A DNA stretch of 54,093 nucleotides from an uncultured Coriobacteriaceae bacterium. GTDB taxonomy: Bacteria > Actinomycetota > Coriobacteriia > Coriobacteriales > Atopobiaceae. The position numbers and the translations under genes are program-made. Under the pieces are notes generated by a model. That model worked only from the letters and a program-made list of their open reading frames with translations. It did no database searches and was not told the DNA's origin. Every line of letters starts with the position of its first letter. The first letter of the stretch is position 1. The stretch spans positions 1 through 54,093 of the forward strand of contig CAOJNB010000011.1 in the NCBI GenBank assembly GCA_948439405.1, read 5' to 3'. Shown in pieces: positions 35,062-46,089 of this stretch.

Positions 35062-36792
35062 CTAGCCCTCCTCCCCGCCCGCGAGCTGCAGCTCGCACAG
35101 CTCGCGGTAGATGTCGTCGCGCTCGAGCAGCTCCTCGTGGGTGCCGACGCCGTGGACGCGGCCGTCGTCGAGCACGACGATCTGGTCGGCGTCCATCACC
35201 GAGGAGACGCGCTGGGCGATCACGATCTTCGTCATCCCCCCGAGGCCCGCGAGGTTCGCGCGGATCCTCGCGTCGGTCGCCATGTCCACGGCGCTCGTCG
35301 AGTCGTCGAACACGAGGACGCGCGGACGCTTGAGCAGGGTGCGCGCGATGCAGAGGCGCTGGCGCTGCCCGCCGGAGACGTTCGAGCCGCCGTGGCCGAG
35401 GTTCGCGTCGAGCCCGCCGATGCGCGCCAGGAACTCGTCCGCGCAGGCGAGGCGGCACGCCTCCAGCAGCTCCTCGTCGCCCGCGTCCGGGTCGCCCCAG
35501 AGCAGGTTCTCGCGGACGGTGCCGGTGAACAGCACGTTCTGCTGCAGGACGATGCCGACCCCGGCGCGCAGCCCGGCGAGGTCGTAGGAGCGCACGTCGC
35601 GACCCCCGACGAGCACCTGCCCCTCCGTCGCGTCGTAGAGCCGGGGGATGAGCTGGACGAGCGAGGACTTGCCCGAGCCGGTGCCGCCGAGCACCCCGAG
35701 CGTCGAGCCGGCGGGGACGCGCAGGCTCACGTGCTCGAGGACGTCCTCCTCGGCGAGCTCGCTGTACTTGAAGGAGACGTCGCGGAACTCCACGGAGCCG
35801 TCCTCGACGCGGGGCGCCCCGTCCGCGGGCGAGGCGATCGCGGGCTCGGCCGAGAGCGTGTCGGCGACGCGCAGCATGCTCGTGAGCGCGCGGGCGAGCT
35901 GGATGAAGACGTTGGAGAACATCATGAAGGAGTTCATGACGATGAGGACGTAGCTCATGAACGTCGTGAGCACGCCGACCGTGATGGTGCCCGCCGCCAC
36001 CATCGAGCCGCCCGTGAGCAGCAGCGCCACGTTGACCGCGTCGATGCACAGGGTGAACGTCGGCAGGTTGAGCTGGGCGGTGCGGAAGGTGAGGGTGGAG
36101 GCGGTAGCGAGGTCCGTGCTCTCGACCTCGAAGCGGGCCGCGACGTAGTCCTCGCGGACGAAGGCCTTCACCGCGCGAATCCCCGCGAGGCTCTCCTGCA
36201 GGACCTCGTTGAGCTGGTCCACCACGCGCTGCAGCGACTGGAAGTAGGGCGAGACCCGCCACACGATCGCGAAGAGCGCGACGCCGAGGACCGGCGCCAT
36301 GACCAGATAGACCACGGAGAGCTCGGCGCTCGTCGAGATGGCGAAGCCGAGGGCGAGCACGAGGTTGGCGGGGCTGCGCAGGAAGGGCCTGAGCCCCTGC
36401 GCGATCGCGTTCTGGATGATGGTGACGTCGCCGGTGAGGCGCGTCACCAGCGAGGAGAGCTCAATCTCGTCGAGGTCGGAGAAGGCGAGCTCCTGGACGT
36501 GCTCGTACTCGGCCTGGCGCAGCTCCGCGCCGACCGACATCGCGCAGCGCGCCGAGAGGCGCGCGTAGACGAAGCCGAGGACCAGCGCGACCGCGGCGCA
36601 CCCGAGCATCTGGGCCGCGTAGCCGAGCGCGATGCCCATGTCGCGGGCGGGCAGGGCCTCGTCGATGACGCGGCCCATGATGATCGGGATGTAGAGCTCG
36701 AAGGCGGTCTCGACGAAGATGGCGAGGGCGCACAGGACGAAGTCGCGCCGCGAGGGGCGCAGGTACCTTCCGAGGATCCGCAGCCTGCCCAT
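35062..36792 (-). CDS. ABC exporter half-transporter, degenerate-site subunit
   Basis: Partner of the following gene: six-helix membrane domain, Walker A GGTGSGKSS, signature VSGGQRQRLCIARTL, but Walker B reads VLVFDDSTSAVD, with Asp in place of the catalytic Glu, and the switch-His position is VIAQRVSSVMDAD, with Gln instead of His. Both changes mark the degenerate ATP site of heterodimeric exporters. 576 residues. It starts 36 bases after rpoD with no promoter that I can see in the gap, so it may be co-transcribed with the dnaG-rpoD block. Confidence 0.9.
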   Translation of the reverse strand: MGRLRILGRYLRPSRRDFVLCALAIFVETAFELYIPIIMGRVIDEALPARDMGIALGYAAQMLGCAAVALVLGFVYARLSARCAMSVGAELRQAEYEHVQELAFSDLDEIELSSLVTRLTGDVTIIQNAIAQGLRPFLRSPANLVLALGFAISTSAELSVVYLVMAPVLGVALFAIVWRVSPYFQSLQRVVDQLNEVLQESLAGIRAVKAFVREDYVAARFEVESTDLATASTLTFRTAQLNLPTFTLCIDAVNVALLLTGGSMVAAGTITVGVLTTFMSYVLIVMNSFMMFSNVFIQLARALTSMLRVADTLSAEPAIASPADGAPRVEDGSVEFRDVSFKYSELAEEDVLEHVSLRVPAGSTLGVLGGTGSGKSSLVQLIPRLYDATEGQVLVGGRDVRSYDLAGLRAGVGIVLQQNVLFTGTVRENLLWGDPDAGDEELLEACRLACADEFLARIGGLDANLGHGGSNVSGGQRQRLCIARTLLKRPRVLVFDDSTSAVDMATDARIRANLAGLGGMTKIVIAQRVSSVMDADQIVVLDDGRVHGVGTHEELLERDDIYRELCELQLAGGEEG

Positions 36793-36828
36793 GCGTGCGC
36801 GGCCCGTGCGGCCGCTCGCCCCCTTCCG

Positions 36829-38154
<1,326 letters not shown>

Positions 38155-38188
38155 GTGTACGTCCTTCCGAAAGACAGTTTCTCGTTAA

Positions 38189-40054
38189 CTACCCATTCGA
38201 GGCGGAGTCAATCATCGCACGGATGCCCGCCGCGAGTTCGTTGGCCCTCCGCTGGAGCCGCGTCGCCTCCCCGAAGAGGTCGGCGTCCGCCCCGTCCGCG
38301 CCGCCCGAAAGGCGGGCCCGGATCGAGCGGACCCTCCGGCGCACGGAGTAGAGCTCGACGGTGTCGAGCAGGAAGCGCCGCGCGTCCTCGGGCCGCAGGC
38401 CGCGCACCTCGTCGAGCGTGGCGCCCGCGAGGATGCGGGGCGCCTCGGGCACCACGGCCGCGGCCGCCCGCACCTCGGCCTCCGGGCTCGTACCCTCGGG
38501 CGTCGCGAGGACCGCCCAGGCGATCGCCTCGTGGCGGGAGTCCGTCCAGGAGAGCTCGGCGATGCGGTCCGCCTGGGCGCGGAACTCGTCGGGGTGTCCG
38601 ACCATCTGCGCGAGCAGCTCGCGCTCGACGCGCAGCTGGGCGCGCTCGTCGGCGGAGAGGGCGGCGAGGGGCTCGGCCTCCCGGGGGCGCGGGGCCGCGT
38701 CGGGGCCGCGCCCCCCCGCCTCGTCCGGTCCCGCGTCCGCGCCGTCGCGGCGCGCGTGCTCGTCCGCGTGCCGCACCGGGGTCGCGCGGACCATGCGCTT
38801 CGTCTCGGCGACGTCCGCCCCGACCGCGTCGGCGAGCCGCGTCGCGTACTCGTCGAGCAGCACGCTGCGCTTGAGCGGGGCGAGCAGCGCCGCCCCGTCG
38901 CGCAGGGCGGCAACGCGCCTGCCGGGGACCGAGAGGTCGTAGGAGGCCAAGCGGGCCTCGAGGACGAAGTCGATCAGGGGGCGCGCCCCCGCGATGCGCC
39001 CGCGCAGCTCATCGGCCCCGTGGGCCTCGAGGAACTCGGCCGGGTCGAGCCCGTCGGGCAGGATGACGCAGCGCAGGTCGGCCGTCGTCTCGGGCAGGAA
39101 GAGGACCGCGCGCTCGGCCGCCCGCTGGCCGGCGGCGTCGCCGTCGAACATCAGCACGACGCGCGACACGCGGCAGCGCTCGAGCAGGCGGACGTGGTCG
39201 AGGGTGAGCGCCGTCCCGAGCGTCGCGACGGCGTTGGCGATGCCGGCCTCGTGCATCGAGATCACGTCCGTGTAGCCCTCGCACACCACGGCCTCGCAGG
39301 AGGCGGTGACGTGCTCCTTCGCGCGGTCGTAGGCGTAGAGGTTGCGGCCCTTGTGGAACACGGCGGTGTCGCGGGAGTTGAGGTACTTGGGCATGCCCTC
39401 GCCCAGCACGCGGCCTCCCAGCCCGATCGCGGAGCCGTGCTCGTCGTGGATGGGGAAGATCGCGCGGTCGAAGAAGCGGTCGCGCAGCGAGCCCGAGCGC
39501 TCCACGGCGAGGTCGCACGCGACCATCTCGGCGCGCGTGAAGCCCTTCGCCGTCAGGTGCGCCACGAGCGCGCCGTGCCCCGGGGCGTAGCCCAGCCCCC
39601 AGCGCCGGCAGACCTCGGAGCCGAAGCCGCGGCCCTTGAGGTAGGAGCGCGCGCGGGCCGCCCCCTCCGCCTTGCCGCGCAGCAGCATCGTCGTGTAGAA
39701 GGACTCGGCCTCGGCGACGGCCTCCTTGAGGCGGTTGCGCGCCGGCCCCCGCGAGCCCGAGCGGTCGCGCGAGAGCTCGATGCCCGCCCGCTCGGCGAGG
39801 TAGCGCAGGGCGTCCATGAAGTCGAGGTTCTCGCGCTCCATGACGTAGGAGAAGACGTCGCCGCCCTTGCCGCAGCCGAAGCACTTCCACAGCCCGGTCG
39901 ACGGGTTCACCTTGAACGAGGGCGTCTTATCGCGGTGGAACGGGCAGCAGCCCCAGAACTCGCCGCCGCGCTGGCGCAGCACGACGGTCTCGGCGACGAG
40001 GGCGACGAGGTCCGTCGCGCGGCGAACCTGCTCCTTGTCCTCCTCGAGGCTCAC
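38189..40054 (-). CDS. dnaG: DNA primase
   Basis: Synthesises RNA primers at the fork. CHC2 zinc-binding motif C37-x2-H40 ... C58-x2-C61 (CPFHRDKTPSF, WKCFGCGKGGD), the RNA polymerase core (LGYAPGHGALV, AIGLGGRVL), the TOPRIM motifs VVCEGYTDVISMHEAG and LMFDGDAAGQRAAERA, and a C-terminal helicase-binding region. The real start is the GTG at 40054 overlapping the ribF stop (GTGA), giving 621 residues; the longer upstream frame adds only low-complexity residues. Confidence 0.95.
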   Translation of the reverse strand: MSLEEDKEQVRRATDLVALVAETVVLRQRGGEFWGCCPFHRDKTPSFKVNPSTGLWKCFGCGKGGDVFSYVMERENLDFMDALRYLAERAGIELSRDRSGSRGPARNRLKEAVAEAESFYTTMLLRGKAEGAARARSYLKGRGFGSEVCRRWGLGYAPGHGALVAHLTAKGFTRAEMVACDLAVERSGSLRDRFFDRAIFPIHDEHGSAIGLGGRVLGEGMPKYLNSRDTAVFHKGRNLYAYDRAKEHVTASCEAVVCEGYTDVISMHEAGIANAVATLGTALTLDHVRLLERCRVSRVVLMFDGDAAGQRAAERAVLFLPETTADLRCVILPDGLDPAEFLEAHGADELRGRIAGARPLIDFVLEARLASYDLSVPGRRVAALRDGAALLAPLKRSVLLDEYATRLADAVGADVAETKRMVRATPVRHADEHARRDGADAGPDEAGGRGPDAAPRPREAEPLAALSADERAQLRVERELLAQMVGHPDEFRAQADRIAELSWTDSRHEAIAWAVLATPEGTSPEAEVRAAAAVVPEAPRILAGATLDEVRGLRPEDARRFLLDTVELYSVRRRVRSIRARLSGGADGADADLFGEATRLQRRANELAAGIRAMIDSASNG

Positions 40055-41109
40055 CGGGCCACCCCCACCCCGGAGGCGCCCAGGTTGTCGCGGACCCATG
40101 CGATGTTCGAGAGCACGGTCTCGCGCAGCTCGTCGAGGGAGTCGAAGCGGCGCGAGGGGCGCAGGCGGCGCACGAAGACGACGGCCATGTCCTCCCCGTA
40201 GACGTCCCCGTCGAAGCCGACGAGGTTCGCCTCGAGGAACGCCTCGCCGGAGCCGCCGAAGGTGGGCGGCGCCCCGACGTTGACGGCGGCGGGCCAGGCC
40301 ACCTCCCCCATCACCGCGTAGCAGGCGTAGACGCCGTCGGCGGGCATGCGGTCGGCGCGCGCGCAGCGCACGTTGGCGGTCGGGAAGCCGAACGAGGTCC
40401 CCTCCCCCCTGCCGTGCTCGACGCGGCCGCGCACGTAGTGGCAGCGCCCGAGCAGGGCGCGGGCCTCGTCGAGCTCGCCGGCGGCGAGCAGGCGCCGGAC
40501 GCGCGTGGCCGAGACCCGCTCGCCGAGCGCGCCCACGAGCTCCTCGGGGCGCACGTCGAAGCCGTGGGCGCGGCCGAGCCGCTCCATGGCGGCGACGTCG
40601 CCGGCCCGGTCCGACCCCATGTGGAAGTCGCGGCCCACGTGGATCGAGGCGACGGGGAAGGCGGAGGGCAGGACGTCGAGGCAGAAGCCCTCGCAGGTGG
40701 TGCGCCTGAGCGTGTCGTCGAAGCGGAAGGACACGACGCCGTCGGCGCCGAGCGCGAGCAGGTGGCGCGCGCGGTCCTCGCAGGACAGCAGGCGCTGGGC
40801 GGGGACGTCGGGCGCGACGACGTCCATCGGGTCGGGGTCGAAGGTGGCGGCGAGGCAGGGCGCGCCGCGCTCGGCGGCGTCGGCGGCGGCGCGCTCGAGC
40901 AGCGCCCCGTGGCCCACGTGGACGCCGTCGAAGGCGCCGATCGCGTAGACGCAGGGCGTCCCCGACACAGGCGCGGCCGCGCCCGACGGCACGCGCAGCA
41001 CGGCGCGGTCCAGCCGCAGGGCGACGGGGTCCGCGTCCAGCGCGAGCGCCGAGCGCACGAGCGAGCGCGCATCGTCGGGAGAGAGCGGGAAGGCGAAGGC
41101 GTCGGTCAC
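40051..41109 (-). CDS. ribF: Bifunctional riboflavin kinase/FAD synthetase
   Basis: Makes FMN then FAD. The adenylyltransferase motif AIGAFDGVHVGHGALL is at 56-71, SATRVRRLL mid-protein, and the flavokinase motif GFPTANV plus PAAVNVGAPPTFGG in the C-terminal half. The GTG at 41109 overlaps the truB stop (GTGA). At 352 residues it is somewhat long: about 50 residues precede the first core strand, where most RibF have about 15. The truB-ribF pairing is conserved. Confidence 0.94.
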   Translation of the reverse strand: MTDAFAFPLSPDDARSLVRSALALDADPVALRLDRAVLRVPSGAAAPVSGTPCVYAIGAFDGVHVGHGALLERAAADAAERGAPCLAATFDPDPMDVVAPDVPAQRLLSCEDRARHLLALGADGVVSFRFDDTLRRTTCEGFCLDVLPSAFPVASIHVGRDFHMGSDRAGDVAAMERLGRAHGFDVRPEELVGALGERVSATRVRRLLAAGELDEARALLGRCHYVRGRVEHGRGEGTSFGFPTANVRCARADRMPADGVYACYAVMGEVAWPAAVNVGAPPTFGGSGEAFLEANLVGFDGDVYGEDMAVVFVRRLRPSRRFDSLDELRETVLSNIAWVRDNLGASGVGVAR

Positions 41110-42017
41110 GGCCGCACCCCCAGGATTCCGTTCGGGAAGTTCGACGAGCACACGAGGCGGGCGCCGGACCTCCGCCACACGCCCATGAGGCGCCCGTCCG
41201 CCACGAGCGCGCAGCGCTCCCCCTCCGCGAGCGCGGAGGCGTCCCCGAGCGCGAGCGGCCTGCCGCAGGCGACGTCGGCCGCCTCGGCGGCGGTGAGGTC
41301 GCGGCGGGGCGCGCCGAGCGCCGCGACGGGGTCCAGGGCGCGCGCGACGACGACGTCGAGGCCTCCCTCGGCGAGTTCGTCGAGCGCCATGCAGTCCGCG
41401 AGGCCGACCCGGCCCGCCTGGGTCCTCCTCAGCGCGGAGAGGTGGGCGGCGGAGCCGAGCGAGCGGCCCAGGTCGCGGGCGAGCGCGCGGACGTAGAAGC
41501 CCTTGGAGACGGTGAGCGCGAACACCCAGGCGGGGGCCTCCCCGTCGACGACGGCCACGAGGCGGCAGTCGAGCACGGAGACGCGGCGGGCCTCGAGCTC
41601 GAGCGGGGCCCCCGCCCGTGCCGCGGCGTAGGCGCGCGTGCCGCCGCGCGAGACGGCGGAGTAGGCGGGCGGGACCTGCTCGTGCTCGCCGACCAGCGAC
41701 GCCGCGACCTCGGAGGCCCAGGCCTCGTCGAGGACGCGCGCGGGGGCGTCGGCCTCGCGCGCGGTCTCCCCCTCGGCGTCGTCGGTGTCGGTCTCCGAGC
41801 CGAAGGACACGCGCGCGAGGTAGGACTTCGTGTCGAGAGAGAGCTCGCCCATCAGGCGCGTGCCCTGCCCGACGCCCACGACGAGCACGCCCGAGGCGGC
41901 CGGGTCGAGGGTGCCCGCGTGCCCGACGCGACCCTCCCCCGTCGCGCGGCGCACCGCGGCGACGACGTCGTGCGAGGTCGGCCCCTCGGGCTTGTCGATC
42001 GCGATCAGGGCGCTCAC
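41106..42017 (-). CDS. truB: tRNA pseudouridine(55) synthase
   Basis: Isomerises U55 in the T loop of tRNAs. The catalytic motif is GRVGHAGTLDPAASGVL with D38; IDKPEGPTSHDVV opens the protein, and SKGFYVRALARDLGRSLG is the conserved central strand. 303 residues including a small C-terminal PUA-like region. GTG start at 42017, 17 bases after nrnA ends; the upstream ribosome site is only a G-rich run. The long continuous frame upstream of it is not coding, because nrnA occupies it in another frame. Confidence 0.94.
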   Translation of the reverse strand: MSALIAIDKPEGPTSHDVVAAVRRATGEGRVGHAGTLDPAASGVLVVGVGQGTRLMGELSLDTKSYLARVSFGSETDTDDAEGETAREADAPARVLDEAWASEVAASLVGEHEQVPPAYSAVSRGGTRAYAAARAGAPLELEARRVSVLDCRLVAVVDGEAPAWVFALTVSKGFYVRALARDLGRSLGSAAHLSALRRTQAGRVGLADCMALDELAEGGLDVVVARALDPVAALGAPRRDLTAAEAADVACGRPLALGDASALAEGERCALVADGRLMGVWRRSGARLVCSSNFPNGILGVRP

Positions 42018-42034
42018 GCCCGAGGCCCCCCGCC

Positions 42035-43057
42035 TCACGCGTCGCTCCCGTCGCGCCCGAGCAGATCGGCGAGGAGCGCCGTGACGCGCGCGTGGGCCTC
42101 GTCGAGCGTGCCCTCGCAGGTGAAGCCGGCGGCGGCCCTGTGGCCGCCCCCTCCCAGGGCGCGGGCGACGCGCGAGACGTCGGCCTCGCCCTTGGCGCGC
42201 AGGTTGCCGCGGACCCGCCCGTCGGGCAGCTCGCGCAGCATCAGCGCGACCTCGACGCCGGCCGCGCGGCGCACGGCGTCCACGAGCCCGCCGGCGTCCT
42301 CGGACGTCGCCCCGCAGGCCTCGAGGTCGGCGAGCGAGACGCGGCTCGAGGCGACGAGGCCTCCGCACGACAGCTCGAGGCGCCCGAGGGCGAGCCCCTC
42401 GAGGCGCAGGCAGGCGACGGAGTCGCTCTGGAAGACGTGCAGCGACACCTCGGCCGGGTCCGCCCCGGCGGCGACGAGGGCCGCCGCGGCCTCGAGGGCC
42501 TCGGCGTCGGTGTTCTGGAACTGGAAGCGCCCCGTGTCGCAGACGATGCCGCACAGCAGGCAGCGCGCGACGTCGCGGGTGATCCCGCCCTCCCAGCGCA
42601 CGAGGTAGGAGGCCACGACGACGCAGGCCGCCGCGGCGTCCGGGCGCACGACGGAGACGTCGCCGAAGGGTCCCTCGGAGGGATGGTGGTCGAGGACGAC
42701 GACCGCGCGCGAGCGCCGCATCGCCGGCTCGGCCACGCCCAAGCGGTCGGGCCGCGAGAGGTCGAGGCACACGAAGAGGTCGGGGTCGCCCTCGAGCGAG
42801 GAGCCCGGGACGCAGGAGCCGGCGTCCGGGAGGTAGGAGAAGGACGCGGGAACCGCGTCGTCGTCGGCGAGCAGGCAGCTCACCCGCTTGTCCGGCCAGC
42901 GGTCGCGGACCGCGGCGGCGAGCCCCAGCACGGAGCCGAGGGCGTCGCCGTCGGGGCTCGTGTGGGCGCACAGCGCGACGTGCGCGGCCTCCTCGAGCAG
43001 CTCGTCGATTCGTCCGAACTCGCGCTCGAGCTCGGGATGCTCCCAGGCGCGGCCCAT
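42035..43057 (-). CDS. nrnA: DHH family phosphoesterase, NrnA-like oligoribonuclease/pAp phosphatase
   Basis: Two-metal phosphoesterase degrading short RNA oligos and 3'-phosphoadenosine-5'-phosphate. Motif I HTSPDGDALGS (D36, D38), motif II FVCLDLSRPDRLG, the DHH motif LDHHPSEG (123-125), motif IV CGIVCDTGRFQFQNT, and the DHHA1 substrate motif GGGGHRAAAGF. 340 residues with AGGAGG ahead of the ATG. The rbfA-nrnA-truB-ribF order is standard in Gram-positives. Confidence 0.92.
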   Translation of the reverse strand: MGRAWEHPELEREFGRIDELLEEAAHVALCAHTSPDGDALGSVLGLAAAVRDRWPDKRVSCLLADDDAVPASFSYLPDAGSCVPGSSLEGDPDLFVCLDLSRPDRLGVAEPAMRRSRAVVVLDHHPSEGPFGDVSVVRPDAAAACVVVASYLVRWEGGITRDVARCLLCGIVCDTGRFQFQNTDAEALEAAAALVAAGADPAEVSLHVFQSDSVACLRLEGLALGRLELSCGGLVASSRVSLADLEACGATSEDAGGLVDAVRRAAGVEVALMLRELPDGRVRGNLRAKGEADVSRVARALGGGGHRAAAGFTCEGTLDEAHARVTALLADLLGRDGSDA

Positions 43058-43066
43058 CGACGCCTC

Positions 43067-43459
43067 CTACTCCCCGTCCGGTCCCAGCGGGTAGCCGAAC
43101 TCGTCCTTCTCGACGTCGAGCGTCTCCGGGCGGTTCTCGAGGGCGTGCGCGATGCGCTCGGCCTCGTCGGCGGTGGTGTCGATGCGGAAGGCGATGTCGG
43201 GCGTCACGCGCCAGCCGAGCGAGCGGCCGAGCAGCGAGCGGATGCGGCCCTTGGCGCGGCCCAGGGCGGCGAGCACGCGCTCGTAGCGGTCCGGGTCGCA
43301 GCTTACGTAGACGTTCATCATCGACTTGTCGACCGACACCTCGACCCCCGTCAGGGTGACGAGGGCGAGGTCGGGGTCGGACACCTCGAACAGCAGGATG
43401 CTCGCGAGCTTGGTGCGGGCCTGCTCGTTGACGCGCCGCGACGCCTGGTTCTGCTTCAT
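43067..43459 (-). CDS. rbfA: Ribosome-binding factor A
   Basis: Late 30S maturation factor. A single KH-like domain of 130 residues: QASRRVNEQARTKLASILLF, VSDPDLALVTLTGVEVSVDK and IRSLLGRSLGWRVTPDIAFR match the family. The ATG at 43459 lies 8 bases after the infB stop with GGGGAG close ahead. Confidence 0.94.
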   Translation of the reverse strand: MKQNQASRRVNEQARTKLASILLFEVSDPDLALVTLTGVEVSVDKSMMNVYVSCDPDRYERVLAALGRAKGRIRSLLGRSLGWRVTPDIAFRIDTTADEAERIAHALENRPETLDVEKDEFGYPLGPDGE

Positions 43460-43467
43460 CTGCTCCC

Positions 43468-46044
43468 CTACTCGGTACGGGCAACCTCGACGACCTTGAA
43501 GCCCTCGATGACGTCGCCGATGTGGAAGTCCTGGTAGTTCTCGAGGCCGAGGCCGCACTCGTAGCCGGCGCGCACGCTCTGGACGTCGTCCTTGAAGCGG
43601 CGCATCGAGGCGAAGGAGCCCTCGTAGACGACGACGCCGTCGCGCACGAGGCGCACGCTGTCGGTGCGCGAGATCTCGCCCTCGGTGACCATGCAGCCCG
43701 CGGCCACGCCCACCTTGGGGACCTTGAAGGTCTCGCGGACCTCGGCGAGGCCGGTCTGGACCTCCTCCTCGGTGGGCTTGAGCATGCCGATGCGGGCTGC
43801 GTCGATGTCCTCGATGGCCTTGTAGATGACGCTGTAGGTGCGGATCTCGACGCCGGCGCGCTCGGCGGCCGTGCGGGCCTTGGCGTCCGGGCGCACGCCG
43901 AAGCCGATGATGATCGCGTCGGAGGCGTCGGCCAGGATGACGTCGGTCTCGCTGATGGCGCCGACGGCGGAGTGGATCACGTTGATGCGGACCTCGGACT
44001 GGTCCATCTTGGCCAGCGAGTCCACGAGCGCCTCGATCGAGCCCTGGACGTCGGCCTTGATGACGAGGTCGAGCTCCTTGACCTCGGCGTTCTCCATCGT
44101 CTGGAAGAGGTTCTCGAGGGTGACGTGGCGGACCTTGTTCTGCTCCTCGATGCGGGCCTTGAGGGCGCGCTGCTCGGCGAGGTCGCGGGCGTCGCGCTCG
44201 TCCTGGAAGACGCGGAACTCGTCGCCGGCGGCGGGCACGGAGTTGAGGCCGAGGACCTCGACGGCGTCGGAGGGGCCGGCCTCCTCCACGGTGTTGCCGC
44301 GCCAGTCCAGCATCGCGCGGACGCGGCCGTAGCTCATGCCGGCCACGATCGTGTCGCCCACGCGCAGGGTGCCGCGGTTGACGAGCAGCGAGGCCACCGA
44401 GCCGCGGCCGCGGTCGAGCTTGGCCTCGATGACGTAGCCGGAGGCGAAGGTGTCCGGGTTGGCCTTGAGCTCGAGCACGTCGGCCTGGAGCAGGATCGTC
44501 TCGAGCAGCTCGTCGATGCCGATCCCCTTCTTGGCGGAGATGTTGACGAACATGTTCTCGCCGCCCCACTCCTCGGGGATGACGCCGTACTCGGTGAGCT
44601 CCTGGCGGACGCGGTCGGGGTTCGCGCCGTCCTTGTCGATCTTGTTGACGGCGACGACGACGGGGACGCCGGCGGCCTTGGCGTGGTTGATGGACTCGAC
44701 CGTCTGCGGCATGACGCCGTCGTCGGCGGCGACCACGAGCACGACGATGTCGGTCACCTTGGCGCCGCGGGCGCGCATGGCGGTGAACGTCTCGTGGCCC
44801 GGGGTGTCGACGAATGTGATGGGGCGCCCGCCGATCTCGACCTGGCTCGCGCCGATGGCCTGGGTGATGCCGCCGGCCTCGCCCGCGGCCACGCCCGTGT
44901 GGCGGATCGCGTCGAGCAGCGAGGTCTTGCCGTGGTCGACGTGGCCCATGACGGTGACAACCGGGGCGCGCGGCTTGAGCGACTCGGGGTCGTCGTAGAA
45001 GGTGAAGGAGTTCTCCTCCTCCTTCGTCATGATGTGGACGTCGACGCCGAGGTCGTCGGCGACGAGCTCGACGAGGTCGTCGCTCATCGACTCGGTGAGG
45101 GTGAGCGGGGTGCCCAGCAGGAACAGGCGCTTGATGATGTCGTTGGCGGGCACGTTGATGAGCTCCGCGAGCTCGGCGACGGTCGAGCCCTGCGGGACCT
45201 TCACGGTGCCGAGCTGCGAGAGGTCCTGGTCGTTGGCGATGGCCTCCTTGACGGCGCGCTCGTGCGCGGCCTGCTCGGCCTGCTGCTTGCGGCGCTCCTT
45301 GCGCTTCTTGCGCCGGCCCGCGCTCTCGCGGTTGGCCTCGTCGACGGCGGCGCGGGCCTCCTGCAGCACGTGCTCGCGGTTGTACTCCTCGGCCTCGTGC
45401 GCCATGCGGGCGTAGCGGTCCTCGCCCTGGGCGCCGCGCTCCTTGCGCCCGCCCTTGCGGCGCGGCGCGCGCTCGGACTGCGGGCGGGCGTCGGCGGCCG
45501 GGCGGCGGGAGCGGTGCGACTCCTGGCGCTCGGGGTTGGCGCGCTCCTCCTCGTGGCGCTTCTCGAGCACCTTCTCCTGCTCCGCAATCTGCGCGAGCAG
45601 CCCCGCCATCGAGGGCAGGGACTTCGGCGCGTTGTCGTGGACGCGGTTGCGCTCCTCCTCGGCCTTGCGGGCGGCCTCCTCGGCGGCGCGGCGCTCCTCC
45701 TCGGCCTTGCGGGCGGCCTCGGCGGCGGCCCGGCGGGCCTCCTCCTCGCGGCGCTCCTCCTCGCGGCGGCGCTCGGCCTCGAGGCGCTCCGCCTCGGCGG
45801 CGGCCTTGGCGGCGGCCTCCTCGGCGGCGCGGGCCTCCTCCTCCGCGCGCTTCTGAGCCTCGATCTCGGCGGCGCGCTCCTCGAGGATCGGCTCGAGCTT
45901 CTTCTTCACGATCGAGAGGTAGGCGTCCTCGAGCGTGGAGGAGGCCGACTTCGCGGGGATGAGCATCTCCTTGAGGTAGCCGAGCATCTCCTTGCTCGTC
46001 ATGCCGTATTCCTTGGCGAGGTCACTTACGCGGGTCTTGGCCAT
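43468..46044 (-). CDS. infB: Translation initiation factor IF-2
   Basis: GTPase that brings fMet-tRNA to the 30S subunit. An N-terminal helix-bundle domain (1-50) is followed by a charged, coiled-coil-prone stretch rich in Glu, Ala and Arg (about 55-135) and basic low complexity (180-265), a second IF2_N domain (about 280-340), then the G domain with G1 GHVDHGKT (367-374), DTPGHE and NKID, and C-terminal domains ending in [18 protein letters not shown]. 858 residues. The ATG follows GGAAGG by 7 bases, 45 bases after nusA. Confidence 0.97.
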   Translation of the reverse strand: MAKTRVSDLAKEYGMTSKEMLGYLKEMLIPAKSASSTLEDAYLSIVKKKLEPILEERAAEIEAQKRAEEEARAAEEAAAKAAAEAERLEAERRREEERREEEARRAAAEAARKAEEERRAAEEAARKAEEERNRVHDNAPKSLPSMAGLLAQIAEQEKVLEKRHEEERANPERQESHRSRRPAADARPQSERAPRRKGGRKERGAQGEDRYARMAHEAEEYNREHVLQEARAAVDEANRESAGRRKKRKERRKQQAEQAAHERAVKEAIANDQDLSQLGTVKVPQGSTVAELAELINVPANDIIKRLFLLGTPLTLTESMSDDLVELVADDLGVDVHIMTKEEENSFTFYDDPESLKPRAPVVTVMGHVDHGKTSLLDAIRHTGVAAGEAGGITQAIGASQVEIGGRPITFVDTPGHETFTAMRARGAKVTDIVVLVVAADDGVMPQTVESINHAKAAGVPVVVAVNKIDKDGANPDRVRQELTEYGVIPEEWGGENMFVNISAKKGIGIDELLETILLQADVLELKANPDTFASGYVIEAKLDRGRGSVASLLVNRGTLRVGDTIVAGMSYGRVRAMLDWRGNTVEEAGPSDAVEVLGLNSVPAAGDEFRVFQDERDARDLAEQRALKARIEEQNKVRHVTLENLFQTMENAEVKELDLVIKADVQGSIEALVDSLAKMDQSEVRINVIHSAVGAISETDVILADASDAIIIGFGVRPDAKARTAAERAGVEIRTYSVIYKAIEDIDAARIGMLKPTEEEVQTGLAEVRETFKVPKVGVAAGCMVTEGEISRTDSVRLVRDGVVVYEGSFASMRRFKDDVQSVRAGYECGLGLENYQDFHIGDVIEGFKVVEVARTE

Positions 46045-46089
46045 TCGTCAACCTTCCGTGACGTTCCGTACGTGGTCCGTGCGCTGGTG

